DNA of 64,000 nt from Novosphingobium pentaromativorans US6-1 (GTDB lineage: Bacteria > Pseudomonadota > Alphaproteobacteria > Sphingomonadales > Sphingomonadaceae): positions 1,505,501 to 1,569,500 of the forward strand of contig NZ_CP009291.1 of assembly GCF_000767465.1 (NCBI RefSeq). Direction: 5' to 3'. Below are positions 56,301-64,000 of the stretch, one piece after another. Every line of letters begins with the position of its first letter. Position 1 is the stretch's first letter. Made by a program: the position numbers and the translations under genes. The notes beneath the pieces are model-generated. The model saw only the letters and a list, made by a program, of their open reading frames with translations. It did no database searches and was not told where the DNA came from.

Positions 56301-56316
56301 GATCACTGGCGGCCAT
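50353..56316 (-). CDS. druE: DruE-like giant helicase (DUF1998), Druantia
   Basis: The product is 1987 aa from ATG 56316 (GGAG 8 nt upstream). An SF2 helicase core: Walker A SSGTGSGKTE (about 130), DEAHSYIGSA (about 265), helicase-C ACSTTMEMGVDIGSIEAVL...QRAGRAGRRGQG (about 1020-1060). A DUF1998 region follows with GGAGYAPRLL and a four-Cys cluster CPKECEMGCSAC (about 1580). The last 170 residues look like a PLD-fold/MIT_C-type domain (ADRYLNAPLPMLLFL ... GRKLELEYADGQ...DQGFGYW). Size and partner (DruH-like, 14-bp overlap) indicate Druantia type III. DISARM DrmA is shorter and has other partners. Confidence 0.85.
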   Translation of the reverse strand: MAASDPLPTSRLSPMEVHQRLRTGLAEAVVSRAGIRHEGLNAFLRSTLAGTDPANGSLLSEQLFQAAPGYVSSGKSPNQLQALLHQRTIDAITQTSDTDLRFDYPAYAHQLSTWELLSTQEPQSVLVSSGTGSGKTECFLVPMLDDLVRESAEQGPLTGVRALMLYPLNALIASQEKRLTAWTKPLRGDVRFALYNGLMGTARKSNRDKAEHEIPHQVLYRETLRANPPPILVTNQTMLEYMTIRREDRPILDASKGKLRWIVIDEAHSYIGSAAAELSLLLRRVMNAFDVTPDQVRFVATSATIGSADDQKARDDLQRFLADIAGVPLERAHVVVGKPQPVDLSKVLTASDDPAASSVAERLEGEPQTLASLKALSPDAERILLDLSAHNASEAKPVLPMRAHSFTRAIAGLWTCINADCPGEMRPKDWPFGAVLFDHRDQCPHCQSMVFEIQNCLDCGEPFLPADDMGDRIVPRRSDHDADEFRENSYRDRDHDDDDEEDEHEGIGHPRLIAINPKSEATATAFDVSSGEFTGEAGHFHLTQLDEGRCPACLGNKRRGRPAVFPFRFGTPFLTQNAAPILLEGVSPHQAEHALPFDGRQLISFSDSRQGTARFAANIETNGERGFVRGFIYHAVQKAAQGSDLTDERREELLKKKAALANLVADMPAFKDDIAKIDAELAGGATTGISWKDLVSGLASEPAIGMMAKVWDLDRSERFHDNREALARFMLLRELARRPRNANAMETLGLARLRFPDIERIGPDKLPELIGQKGYSIEDWRGFLYYMVDYLRGQFALEVDDGDARWMPGRARPRNVIGPDQPPGAKRDVSWPLVNTKGRQPDSILLLASALNLDLTSQRDRHEINQVMHAAWNQLTPLLSGVGGTFSLRLEQKAEIEAVDRAWQCPLTRRVLPRLVFGRSPNLVGSGSKIDGKAVLPVEFSNVPRTRPLSLADKKEIRGWLVEDKQVQALRQLHLWTDLHDQAALATPYLRAEEHSAQQPPHRLREFEEQFKEGDINLLACSTTMEMGVDIGSIEAVLMTNVPPSIANYNQRAGRAGRRGQGFSTSLTIARNTPLDLETFADPAGYLRRKLASPRVSLDSDRIAQRHANAYLLAQWFREVEGEFARTKTGDFFGCRADLRPFEGLAPVDAFCEWLDLPTTASATEQGLLRLLRGTGLEYDTEIRGHAAEMFEQEAANFRRTWQRLKEDLDALEGPAKKAIEFQARRLCKEFLLKELANRSLIPGSGFPTSVVPFDTLCAETQKAQERNRPEEEGARDRRYECPTRNADIAIREYAPGAEVVVDGLVWKSAGVTLNWLSPIDSGQREPQNLRWAWWCDHCGGAGSDHQMPDQCAHCGERSITIEQFLEPAGFRVDWNAQPHADTDQAVYIEPKSPKVSVGDALWQPMLQPETGRIRASHEGYIYHHSRGPNDQGYEICLECGRAGDAGTDALKDHWPLTPRNRKAIDRCPGNDEGYAITSALALGHEVLTDVVELQLPGLESDGAAWALGAALRESLARWLGIEPRELGISVAARDGKLGRRVPSVYLFDEASGGAGYAPRLLDDIHHVFERAARVLDCPKECEMGCSACVLAADLYKQQGRLDRRSALLAVQAFLETNAELPQEDRAVPDARAINDAANTLLLRARSGDSISVLLPTVFDLAELTSTKMRTFFSAASARGVPVTLVLDPSSFNKLEEVERRFLRDASVRFEFSLALGKGEDAPFESKPLAELISSDRTTGFFSRDANAAQPGERWGLGDTHAVVAGTLSGPTAYNPINPDDLERQVAAGDQVELMQGFGQCPVGQFGKRFGSKLKQQMEAAGVWSPGSLVRITYADRYLNAPLPMLLFLRTCEALSSDLKADSPVEVDILVQPLKKDRPPHRIFHDWEYEDDRAEVAELLGERFGLDVDLQVTENSDHGRKLELEYADGQKVLVLLDQGFGYWRIAGSPPRHDFRSAPAAQASELLRSSAAVSGVGESYYAVKRSAK

Positions 56317-59300
56317 TCTTGAGCTCCGAAAGGGCATAGCCAAAGGCTTTGGCAAAGTAGTCGGGGTGACGTCGTTCGACGTCCTTGACGGTCAGGACCT
56401 GCTCCTTCTCAAGAGAAGCACGTCCGGTAGCGGACAGAGCAGCGGCGAAAGGAGCATCGAAGACCCGCATCAGCGCTTCGACGAAGTTCTCTCTTGGCAG
56501 TAGCTCGCTGAAAGCAGGCCGAAAAGGGTTGAAGCCGCCGGCATCCATATTGATGCCCTCGCTCGTATGGCTCGTGAAGTGGTTGCGAAGCTCTTCCCAG
56601 CTCAACGGCGAGAAGTCCCGGCAAATGAGGGGTGCAAGCTGCGGCGCACGCGCCGCGATCTCGTTCTGACGTTCCGTGATGTTTGCCAACGCCCACTGAG
56701 GGTCATCGAGCCGGCTGACCAGATAATTACCTTGAGCCTGAAAGGCAGTGTCCCAGGCCTTGATCGGCAAAAGGGACCAGCTTGAGCACAGGCCGTCAAA
56801 CAGCTCTAGGATCGTCGAGAGGTGTTGCTCCTCGCAGCGATAAAGAAGGAGCGGCGCAAGCGGACCGGCAATCTCAAACTTGCTGAAGATTTCGAAGGTT
56901 TGCGGAGGCAAGCCATTGAGCGACAGCGCCAAGTCCATGACTGCACGAATGGTCTGGGTCGCTTCGGAAGACATGGGCTCGGCAGCGAGTTCCTCCGCCA
57001 GCCTCACGAGGTCCTCGCGCGCTTGCAAAAGAGGCTGTGCCATGGCCCGGCCGAGCCTGTGTTGCGGCACGTCGTGAACCGGATCGCCGTCGATAAACTT
57101 TGGCCTCGTGAGGACGCGAGCACCTTCGCGCAGATAGACGAGCCATGGACCGCGCAATCGTGGCAGCTGAATCAATTGCCCTCCGAGGCCGCCAAGCAAT
57201 CCGTCAAACGGACCGAAATCCACTTCTTTCTCGGGAGCTCCAAGAAAGCGGCCGCCAACGCGGACATCCTCGCCGACAATGGCCGTCTTTGGACGCAGCC
57301 CTCCCGAAGGTTCCCACTCAAGAGAATTGCCGAATTCCGTGACGTACCAGTTGTCATTGCTGCCGTTGTGAAAGTCGAGCCGGACCTGGGCATCGATGCC
57401 GAGCGGCCGCATCAAGGCGGCAATGTCGTTCCGCAGAGCCGACAGGCCAAGTTCGACATCGACCTTCCAACTCGCCTCAAGCGACGCTCCAGCGTGATGG
57501 GCAACTTCGCCCATCAGCATCGCACGGCCCGGTGCACGGGCAACGGTGTCACGAAGATCGGCAAGACCTAGGACAGCTTCGCGCCTGAAAAGTTCGCCAT
57601 CCCAGGTCGTCAGCCATTCTTTCGATCGCAATGGCACATTGAGTTCGAAGGTGGAGCCATGGTCGGGGGTGAGGCGCAAGCCGAGCAGCGCGCGACGGGG
57701 CGGATCGATACGCACCCGCCAGCGACGGTCTGCAATCGGCGTTTCATCGCTGAGCACCGCTTCTCCGGTCCAACCTTCCAAAAGGATTTCCGCATGGGCC
57801 GCATTGATCCGCTGGCTGAGTGCGAATTCAGCCGGCAGAACCAGTGCATTCGTCCGGTCCCGAACATGCTTGGTCGCTCCATCGAGCCAGGCGAACTCGC
57901 AATGCCCAGGACCCGCGTTGACAAGATCATCGCGCCAGGTGCTTTCCCCTGCAAACCGCCAGCCGACCTCTCCACGCGTTGCAGTGCGCCGGGAAACCCC
58001 GTCTTCGACTTCTGCATGCAGCGGATGTTTGATCAACCGTTCGCCGCCGGGTGCCTGCACACCGGTCGCCTCTTGGGCGACTATGGTCAGGCGATCCTTA
58101 CGATCTGCACTCTGTCCCGTCCGCACCAGAAATGCGTCGCCATTGGGCTTCTCGGCGATGATCTGGCCAGCACAGCGGTAGAGCGAACGACCAGGTGCAA
58201 AGGCGAAGTCCTCGGCTTCGATCTCTGTATTGCCGTCCTTGCCGCGAAGCATCCAATCGTGCGGAATATCGACAAAGACTGGTTCGGCGCGATAACCGCC
58301 CGACCCCTGACCGATAAGGGAAAACGCGCCTAGCTCGGTGTCTCCGGTCCGCTGCTCGAATATCCGCAGTCCATGTCCAACCGCTTTGCCGCCCGGCAGG
58401 ACAAAGCTTTGAGCGAGTCTTTCGCCGCGCGCATGGAATTCGGCGGTGACGGAGAGGTCCAATGGAAAATCGATCGCAGCTTCGCTGCGCATAGCGCGCG
58501 CGATCCAGCAATTGCCTGATTCAACCTCCAGGTAAGCCAGCCGACCGGAGATACGGTCCGCCAAGGCACCCGAGGGCTGAAGAAACACCCGGACATATTC
58601 ACCTGCGGACAGCACACGATCCTTGTCGTCCCAGCGACCTTCAAGATGGAAATCCAGGCTTTCGCGCCATTCACCATCCTGCGAACGCATCAACCGTCCG
58701 ACCCGGATACTCCCTGTTCCGGTCAGCTTTCTGGCTTCAAGGAGCGTATCGATGAGGCCCGCAGCTGCCCCGTCGAGCGTCATCGGCAGTTCATCTCGCC
58801 AGTCTTCGTAAGCGTGGTCCAGCCGGGCCGAGTAAGGGCGACCGTCAACTGGCACTTCCTTGTCGATGAATGCACGAAGCTCGACGATCTTGAGGGCAAG
58901 TTCACCGCAGATTGCGTGCATTTCCGGGCTGCGCCAGATTGAGGGAAGCAAATATTCGTTGCGTTCGCAGATCGAGACAGCGGTAGCTATGTCCTGAATG
59001 TCTGCCCCGAGCAGCTCACCGACTGCCCGCTCCAGGAAGCGACGCGGCCAGCTCGCACCGCCTGCGATTGCTGCTGCAGGAAAGCCCCCATGCCGCGCGA
59101 GATTGGAGAGACGCTGGTTTCCGTGCGCCGTGATAAGAGGTTCAACGCCCCAGGCATCGAAACCGCGGTCTGCAAGTGCCCGCCATTCCGATTGTGGGAG
59201 TTGGAGCTTCAAAACCGCTTCGATATCGGCCCAGCGCTGCATGCCGCCCTGGTAGGAGCGCCGAAACCAGTCTGCCGCCCACATGACGAAAGCTGGAGCT

Positions 59301-59602
59301 AGCGACGGCCGCAGCAAATCCGATGCGAGATTGGCAGCAAGCTTTGCTTCGATCCGCTGAAAAATTCCCGGTGCGAGCTTGTAGCGGTAAAGCGGCAGTC
59401 CGGTGGGGCGAGGTAAACCAAGATCCCCGCAAGTCTTACCCAAAGGATGCGGTCCGCTATCTGCTGCCCTGGCCAGCTGGATCGCGCGGATCATCAGGAT
59501 ACGCGAGCCGCCGCTAGCGTGAATGTCATCGGCAATCTTGCGCAGCCGAACCGGGTCATTTTGCGCCGCGTCGATTTCAGATTTGAAATCGCGTCCTTCC
59601 AT
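56303..59602 (-). CDS. druH: DruH-like protein, Druantia type III
   Basis: The product is 1099 aa from ATG 59602; a TTG at 59632 would add 10 residues. No enzyme motif is visible. The N-terminal third is helical (FVMWAADWFRRSYQGGMQRW), the middle is beta-rich with many Trp/Gly, and the C-terminus is again helical. It resembles, from memory, the large STY4851/ECs_5259-type proteins found next to DruE-like helicases. The 14-bp overlap with druE and common length make DruH the best call; function is unknown. Confidence 0.72.
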   Translation of the reverse strand: MEGRDFKSEIDAAQNDPVRLRKIADDIHASGGSRILMIRAIQLARAADSGPHPLGKTCGDLGLPRPTGLPLYRYKLAPGIFQRIEAKLAANLASDLLRPSLAPAFVMWAADWFRRSYQGGMQRWADIEAVLKLQLPQSEWRALADRGFDAWGVEPLITAHGNQRLSNLARHGGFPAAAIAGGASWPRRFLERAVGELLGADIQDIATAVSICERNEYLLPSIWRSPEMHAICGELALKIVELRAFIDKEVPVDGRPYSARLDHAYEDWRDELPMTLDGAAAGLIDTLLEARKLTGTGSIRVGRLMRSQDGEWRESLDFHLEGRWDDKDRVLSAGEYVRVFLQPSGALADRISGRLAYLEVESGNCWIARAMRSEAAIDFPLDLSVTAEFHARGERLAQSFVLPGGKAVGHGLRIFEQRTGDTELGAFSLIGQGSGGYRAEPVFVDIPHDWMLRGKDGNTEIEAEDFAFAPGRSLYRCAGQIIAEKPNGDAFLVRTGQSADRKDRLTIVAQEATGVQAPGGERLIKHPLHAEVEDGVSRRTATRGEVGWRFAGESTWRDDLVNAGPGHCEFAWLDGATKHVRDRTNALVLPAEFALSQRINAAHAEILLEGWTGEAVLSDETPIADRRWRVRIDPPRRALLGLRLTPDHGSTFELNVPLRSKEWLTTWDGELFRREAVLGLADLRDTVARAPGRAMLMGEVAHHAGASLEASWKVDVELGLSALRNDIAALMRPLGIDAQVRLDFHNGSNDNWYVTEFGNSLEWEPSGGLRPKTAIVGEDVRVGGRFLGAPEKEVDFGPFDGLLGGLGGQLIQLPRLRGPWLVYLREGARVLTRPKFIDGDPVHDVPQHRLGRAMAQPLLQAREDLVRLAEELAAEPMSSEATQTIRAVMDLALSLNGLPPQTFEIFSKFEIAGPLAPLLLYRCEEQHLSTILELFDGLCSSWSLLPIKAWDTAFQAQGNYLVSRLDDPQWALANITERQNEIAARAPQLAPLICRDFSPLSWEELRNHFTSHTSEGINMDAGGFNPFRPAFSELLPRENFVEALMRVFDAPFAAALSATGRASLEKEQVLTVKDVERRHPDYFAKAFGYALSELKNGRQ

Positions 59603-59712
59603 CCCCGCACTCACCCCCGGCACCTCTCGCAATCATGGATGCCAGACAACACCCTCACTTACCTCAACATCTCTGAACGTTACTTCATAATCAATGATGA
59701 AGGTCAGGTTTT

Positions 59713-62700
59713 TCAGTGCATTGCCCGAGAGGTCGAAATCGAGCCCTCGTAAAATGCATTCACAACGCAAGACCAGCGCGCGTTCATGACACCGTCGATA
59801 CCCCGTCCAAGATCCCAGATGACGGTATCGCCATTCTCCAGTTTAGCCCTCACGAAACGATCGTGCAGGTCGCCGCCCGACCGCCGTGACTTCTGTGCGA
59901 GGTGGAGGGGAACCGAGGCCAGCATACGGTTCCACCGATCTTCAAGGTCCTGGCGCTGGTCACGCGTACTTTCAGGGTCACGAGTCTGCACGGAATCGGC
60001 GTCGAATGTCACGATTTGCACGGCCGCGATTTCCGAAGCGAGCTGTTCAAAGCGACCGATGAAATTGATGAGGCGCCCGCGAGCCTGCTCGTCAGCGCAA
60101 CAATAGGGGTCCTGGATTTCGAGCCGTTCTACTCGCGCGTCGCGTGCGTACTGCTCGAAAATTGTCCAGTCGCGTTGTCCATATTGTTCAAACACGACCC
60201 GCTGAACGAAAGGAACGCGCGCTTCTGCCGCCTCGACGGGAGTACGCACGGAGAGAATGGGGCGCCGGTTTTTGCGCTCGGCATTGCTCGATGCTGTCTC
60301 ACCAGGATCAAAGTGAGACTGCGAGCGCGCCGCTTCTTCTAATCCTGGTTCTGCCGCGTGCTCCGCAGCCGGATCAAGGTTTGCGGAACTCGCTGTGTTG
60401 TCGCTCGCGGGTCCGCGGGAGCGAGCACTCTCCTCGTCTCCCGTCGGCTCTTCGATTTCCGGCTGCGCGACTGGCGGGGCAGGCGGTTCCGAATGTCGAA
60501 TACTCGCGCTGTAATCAGTGTCTTGAAGGTCCATTGGCGCCTGCCCTGCGGCGGCATACGCACTACTTCGATCACGGTTCTCTGCAGGGCGCCCGTCGAG
60601 CACATCGGAAAGCAGGTCTTCTACATCGCGATCGCTCTCCGGCGGCATGAGGAGACCCCGGCTCAGCGAACGCTTGCGCTCCATGAGGGCGTCGAGACGC
60701 TGGTCGAAGCTTGAAGGTCCGATTGCTTCGTCCGGATGGACAGCCATCGGGATGTGAATGGTCACCGGCCTGGTCTGACCGATCCGGTAGGCGCGGTCCG
60801 TCGCCTGATCTTCAACGGCCGGATTCCACCAGCGGGACAGATGGATCACATTGTTTGCAGCGGTGATCGTGAGTCCCACGCCCCCAGCCTTGGGAGACAG
60901 GATGAGAACGTCGAATGAGGCTGGCGAACTCTGAAAGGCAGTGACCATCTCCTGGCGCTTATGGCCCGCAACCTTCCCGCTGATGCACATCGGGCGGCGC
61001 TCGAGCGCGAAGCGCTCCTGAATTGCCATCGCGAGGAAGGCCTGCATCTCGAGATCTTCGCAGAATAGCAGGGCCTTTTCGCCGCGCTGCCTGACCTCCT
61101 CAAGGATTTCGAAGGTCTTCTTCAGCCGTGCAGATTGCCCGATGTACTCGTCGATGTTCGAAATTCCGCGCGGCGGTGACGGGTGGAGCGATGTACCGCG
61201 CAGCATATGCAGCACTTTGAGCATCGCACCCTGTTCGCCACTTTCCCGTAGCGCTCGCGCTCTGGCCAGCACGAGGTCGTAGGCCTGCGCTTGCGCGGTT
61301 GGCATCTCGACCGGATATTTGCGGGCCTTCTTCTCCGGCAACCCGGTCAGGATTTCGTCCTTCATCCGGCGCAGCATGAAAGGCGGAAGTTCTTTGTCAC
61401 GCTCGATCAGACGGTGCTGGAGATCGCCAAGGCGCTCGAGATCGTTCGCAGGGAAGCTGCTTTCGAATTCCCGGCTCGAGCCAAGAAAACCTGGATAGAC
61501 CGTATCGGCAATCGACCACAGGTCCTGCAACCGGTTCTCGACCGGTGTGCCCGTCATAGCGATCTGGATTGTGCCGTTCAGCGCCTTTGCGGCGCGGGTC
61601 ATCTGGCTGGCAGGATTCTTGAGCTTCTGTATTTCATCGTAGACGATTGCAGCGAACGGAATGCGCGCGAAGCTCATGTGATAATCGCGCATTGTTTCGT
61701 AGGTCGTCAGGACGATCCCGGCGTCATTCCATTCGGACACGTCGAGACGCGAGGTTCCCCCGCGAATGTCGCTCCCAGCCTCGAGACGGAAATTGCGCAG
61801 GTTGGCGCCGAACGCCTCGACAACAGGCCCCATGAGCTCTGCCTCGATGTGCTGCGAAAGCTCGTCTTGCCAATTCCTCAGAAGACCTGTGGGCGCGACA
61901 ATCAAGACGGGCTTCGGGTGAGGCGTTTTGCTGCGCAGCCACAGCAGGAACATGAGCGCCTGGAAGGTCTTTCCGAGCCCCATATCGTCGGCGAGCAAGA
62001 CGCCCGGCATGCGGCGCTCCCAGGCCTCGGCAAACCATGCGAACGCCTGCACCTGGTGAGGCTTGGGTTCCGATCTCAGTCCCTTGGGGAGCTCGGGAAC
62101 ATCGAAATCCTGCACTTCGGCGTCGGGACGAGGCAGCCGCGCATAGTCCAGCTGCTCGAAATTCTCTCCGACCTGAAGGAAGAAGATATCGACGCTCTCG
62201 CGTTCGGTTCTGTCCGAGGCGCGTCCCTCGACCTCATCAGCGATCTCACGTTCAAGGTCTGCAATTGCTCGCGCAGCCTGCAGGGTTGCAGGCGTCGCGG
62301 GGATGCTTTCGTCGCGCCAGGCGATCGTTTCCTTGCCTGCATCAATCGCTGTCTCGACTTCGCTTGCGATCGTTTCAGCTTCACCTGGAGCCAACTCGAC
62401 ATGACGCGCGTCGGGCGGATCCCCGATCCGCAATCCAAACCCTTCGGGCAGCCAGCTGTTCGGCTTGGGTTTGATCCAGGGCAAAACCGGCTTTTGCCAG
62501 ACCTCGATCCCGCTGACCCGCTCGGAAAACTGCTGTGTCTCGATGAAGAGACGATCAGCTGCCTCGTCATCGCCTGCCGCGTCAAGCTTGAGCTCCTCAC
62601 GCAGGATACGTTGCGGCGAACGCAGGAATTCGCGCTTTTCCTGTGAGGTGCCCACCTGCTTTGCGCGCACGATGTCGAGGGCCTTGCCCAGCATCGGGTC

Positions 62701-63528
62701 AAGAAAAAGGAGCGTTCCGTCGGAAAGCAGATAGCTTCGCCGCCCGCCGTCCTGACCCCGGAACCTGCGCTGAAAATGCTGATTGTCCTGCGGGGTAAGC
62801 AGCGACGCTTCTTCTTCGTCGACCAGGTCACCCTCAGCGCTCTCGCTTACGTTTCTCGAGAAGAGGACGGGGTCGAAGTCGAAACGTCCATGATCGGTCT
62901 TTGCGTTGAGTGAAAAATTGGCGGCATAGGCAATCCGGACACGCTCGAGAAAGCCATCCGCCTCGATGCCGGTGCCGATGTCATCTCCGAGCGTCGAACG
63001 TAGCTCGGCAAAGGCAGCACGGCGCTGATCGGGATCATCAGCCGCATTGACTGCAAGTGCGGCCTGGAAGGCCGAATAGATCGGCTCGGGAATTCGTCCC
63101 ACACGCCCGCCCTCTCGCAGACGCGCGCCAGCGATGTCGGCTCGAACCGGCAGACCACCGCGGCGGACCCATTTCGTATCGACTTTGATTGTTCCTTCAG
63201 CGAGCGAACCTCCCGAGTTGAGCTGAAGGGTTATGGATGTAGCCGGAGGAAGGCCGAGGGCGAATGCGTCGGCCTCATCGAGCCGGGCAACGATCTGCGG
63301 TGGAAGGACTATGCCTTCCGCCTCCTCGCTGATCTGACCATCATCATCGAGAGCTCGGGCCAGCGCCAGAGCGGCCTGACCAGCTTCAGGGGCTGCTCTG
63401 GGCCACTCCGAGACCGGCACAATTCCGCTTGATGCTCGCCGGAAGAGCCCACCTGGCTGTTCGCGGAGAAGCGCAATCGTCTCACCGCCGCCCTCGATCT
63501 GTGTGGCAATGAACTTGGTCGTTACCAT
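59713..63528 (-). CDS. zorD: ZorD-like SNF2 helicase, Zorya
   Basis: The product is 1271 aa from ATG 63528. The N-terminal 450 residues carry a SNF2-associated region with no clear motif. The SNF2 core starts near 480 (KPHQVQAFAWF), with LADDMGLGKT (about 515), VYDEIQKLKNP (about 630), LSPKAGGVGLTITAAN and DRAYRIGQTRPV. An acidic low-complexity linker (about 1000-1110) leads to a C-terminal domain (LEIQDPYCC...HDRFVRAKLENGDTVIWDLGRG) like MIT_C/PLD folds. Its ATG overlaps the end of the EH-signature gene by 7 bp, the Zorya type I order zorC-zorD. In Zorya, ZorD degrades phage DNA. Confidence 0.8.
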   Translation of the reverse strand: MVTTKFIATQIEGGGETIALLREQPGGLFRRASSGIVPVSEWPRAAPEAGQAALALARALDDDGQISEEAEGIVLPPQIVARLDEADAFALGLPPATSITLQLNSGGSLAEGTIKVDTKWVRRGGLPVRADIAGARLREGGRVGRIPEPIYSAFQAALAVNAADDPDQRRAAFAELRSTLGDDIGTGIEADGFLERVRIAYAANFSLNAKTDHGRFDFDPVLFSRNVSESAEGDLVDEEEASLLTPQDNQHFQRRFRGQDGGRRSYLLSDGTLLFLDPMLGKALDIVRAKQVGTSQEKREFLRSPQRILREELKLDAAGDDEAADRLFIETQQFSERVSGIEVWQKPVLPWIKPKPNSWLPEGFGLRIGDPPDARHVELAPGEAETIASEVETAIDAGKETIAWRDESIPATPATLQAARAIADLEREIADEVEGRASDRTERESVDIFFLQVGENFEQLDYARLPRPDAEVQDFDVPELPKGLRSEPKPHQVQAFAWFAEAWERRMPGVLLADDMGLGKTFQALMFLLWLRSKTPHPKPVLIVAPTGLLRNWQDELSQHIEAELMGPVVEAFGANLRNFRLEAGSDIRGGTSRLDVSEWNDAGIVLTTYETMRDYHMSFARIPFAAIVYDEIQKLKNPASQMTRAAKALNGTIQIAMTGTPVENRLQDLWSIADTVYPGFLGSSREFESSFPANDLERLGDLQHRLIERDKELPPFMLRRMKDEILTGLPEKKARKYPVEMPTAQAQAYDLVLARARALRESGEQGAMLKVLHMLRGTSLHPSPPRGISNIDEYIGQSARLKKTFEILEEVRQRGEKALLFCEDLEMQAFLAMAIQERFALERRPMCISGKVAGHKRQEMVTAFQSSPASFDVLILSPKAGGVGLTITAANNVIHLSRWWNPAVEDQATDRAYRIGQTRPVTIHIPMAVHPDEAIGPSSFDQRLDALMERKRSLSRGLLMPPESDRDVEDLLSDVLDGRPAENRDRSSAYAAAGQAPMDLQDTDYSASIRHSEPPAPPVAQPEIEEPTGDEESARSRGPASDNTASSANLDPAAEHAAEPGLEEAARSQSHFDPGETASSNAERKNRRPILSVRTPVEAAEARVPFVQRVVFEQYGQRDWTIFEQYARDARVERLEIQDPYCCADEQARGRLINFIGRFEQLASEIAAVQIVTFDADSVQTRDPESTRDQRQDLEDRWNRMLASVPLHLAQKSRRSGGDLHDRFVRAKLENGDTVIWDLGRGIDGVMNARWSCVVNAFYEGSISTSRAMH

Positions 63529-64000
63529 CGATCATTCCAGTTGCGGCCCCGGCCTCGCCCGAAACGGGGATGCGCGATTGATGTCCGGCGATGGATGATA
63601 CCGGCGAACTTGCCTTCCCAACCAGGACTCGCTGGGACATGGGACTCATACTCGAAATCCGACCGTCCGCTGGTGGTCCGCAGCTTCCCGCCGTCGTAGA
63701 CTTTTGCGTAGAGTTTCGGAGCTCCGGGATCGGTGTCACTCCAGAAGCGGCAGGATCCGTTATCGCTCCATTCCGATATGCGCAGATCGCCTATCTGCAT
63801 GATGATGGATGAAGACTGGGAGGGACCTCCTCGAATTTGACCGTATTCTGGTCGTTCGCCACTCTGGCGAATAAGAGAATCGATTTGATGTTTCGCGCGT
63901 GATCCCAGCGCGGGCCATGCGTCGGTGACCAATCCTTCATCAAGGTATGCAATCCAAAACGCTTCGCGTTGCTTCCACTGATCAGGCCGATCCGTGGTCT
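63522..64000 (-). CDS. zorC: ZorC-like protein, C-terminal part (cut by window edge)
   Basis: The frame is open through the right edge: 159 residues, from ...DQWKQREAFWIAYLDEG to NDRW. The end has the EH_signature pattern: FWIAYL, VTDAWPALG, then IGDLRISEWS (Glu) and YESHVPASPGWEGKF (His). EH-signature proteins are the ZorC component of Zorya type I, thought to bind DNA. ZorA and ZorB (the membrane motor) would be expected upstream, beyond 64000. Confidence 0.72.
   Translation of the reverse strand, partial: TTDRPDQWKQREAFWIAYLDEGLVTDAWPALGSRAKHQIDSLIRQSGERPEYGQIRGGPSQSSSIIMQIGDLRISEWSDNGSCRFWSDTDPGAPKLYAKVYDGGKLRTTSGRSDFEYESHVPASPGWEGKFAGIIHRRTSIAHPRFGRGRGRNWNDRW

Larger units (their letters stand above)
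2164..64000. mobile_element. Integrative and conjugative element / genomic island, left part (right end outside window)
   Basis: Everything right of the tRNA-Thr is accessory: copper and arsenic resistance, a nearly full F-type mating-pair-formation operon, a group II intron, an IS3-family element and a run of defence genes. The left boundary is inferred from the tRNA 3' end. No direct repeat of that end, no integrase, and no traI/traD homologues are visible, so the right boundary and the integration and DNA-processing modules must lie beyond 64000 or have been lost. A chromosomally integrated plasmid is an alternative reading. Confidence 0.6.

Noticed and set aside
50353..63528. DISARM or Dpd assignment for the large helicases
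   Set aside because: DrmB, DrmC (PLD) and DrmM methyltransferases, or dpd transglycosylase genes, are absent; the 1.1-kaa + 2-kaa pair and the EH-signature neighbour fit Druantia III and Zorya better.

Overview
The window looks like the chromosome of a sphingomonad-type alphaproteobacterium (Sphingomonadaceae/Erythrobacteraceae). This is inferred from high GC, GC-rich codon use, the CopA/CopB copper system and an F-type transfer operon of the kind seen on sphingomonad plasmids and ICEs. The exact genus cannot be read from the sequence. Positions 1-2163 look like host chromosome: the tail of an unrecognised gene, a DUF885 peptidase-like lipoprotein and a tRNA-Thr(TGT). From the 3' side of the tRNA to the window end, the content is that of one integrative and conjugative element (ICE) or genomic island. 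No integrase, relaxase or coupling protein is visible, so the element must continue past the right edge, or parts of it are missing.

Region 1 (2.4-16.9 kb) is metal-resistance cargo. A leftward operon encodes a DUF2231 protein, a His/Met-tailed lipoprotein, a DUF411 protein, a P1B copper ATPase, a two-helix potassium channel and a DUF305 protein. A divergent rightward operon begins with an anti-sigma / periplasmic sensor / ECF sigma triad of the CnrY-CnrX-CnrH type and continues with multicopper oxidase CopA, CopB, a SnoaL-like protein and a PepSY protein. A leftward arsR-arsC-arsB-ynfA-arsH operon follows.

Region 2 (17.0-38.0 kb) is the conjugation module. A leftward pair of small HTH regulators is divergent from a long rightward F-type operon: traA-L-E-K-B, a DsbC-like protein, traV-C, a small membrane protein, trbI, a TraF-type S26 peptidase, traW-U, trbC, traN-F-H-G. 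Most stop and start codons overlap. The exception is traU/trbC, where a group II intron of about 2.2 kb sits between the probable ribosome binding site and the start codon of trbC. The intron ORF reads through ribozyme domains V and VI and stops in an ATGA overlap with trbC.

Region 3 (38.0-64.0 kb) is a defence island: hipBA; a DUF262-HNH-AlbA_2 fusion; a type I restriction-modification operon hsdM-S-R; an IS3-family element immediately 5' of hsdM; a Druantia type III-like pair (DruH, DruE); and a Zorya-like pair (ZorD, and the C-terminal part of ZorC, cut by the window edge). The Druantia and Zorya genes are in one orientation with short gaps or overlaps, so they may form one operon that starts beyond the window.

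The items most worth following up are: the apparently shared C-terminal module of the DruE-like and ZorD-like helicases; the DUF262-HNH-AlbA_2 fusion; the CnrYXH-type sensor, with all five CnrX metal-ligand positions conserved, attached to copper genes; and the intron placement in the tra operon.
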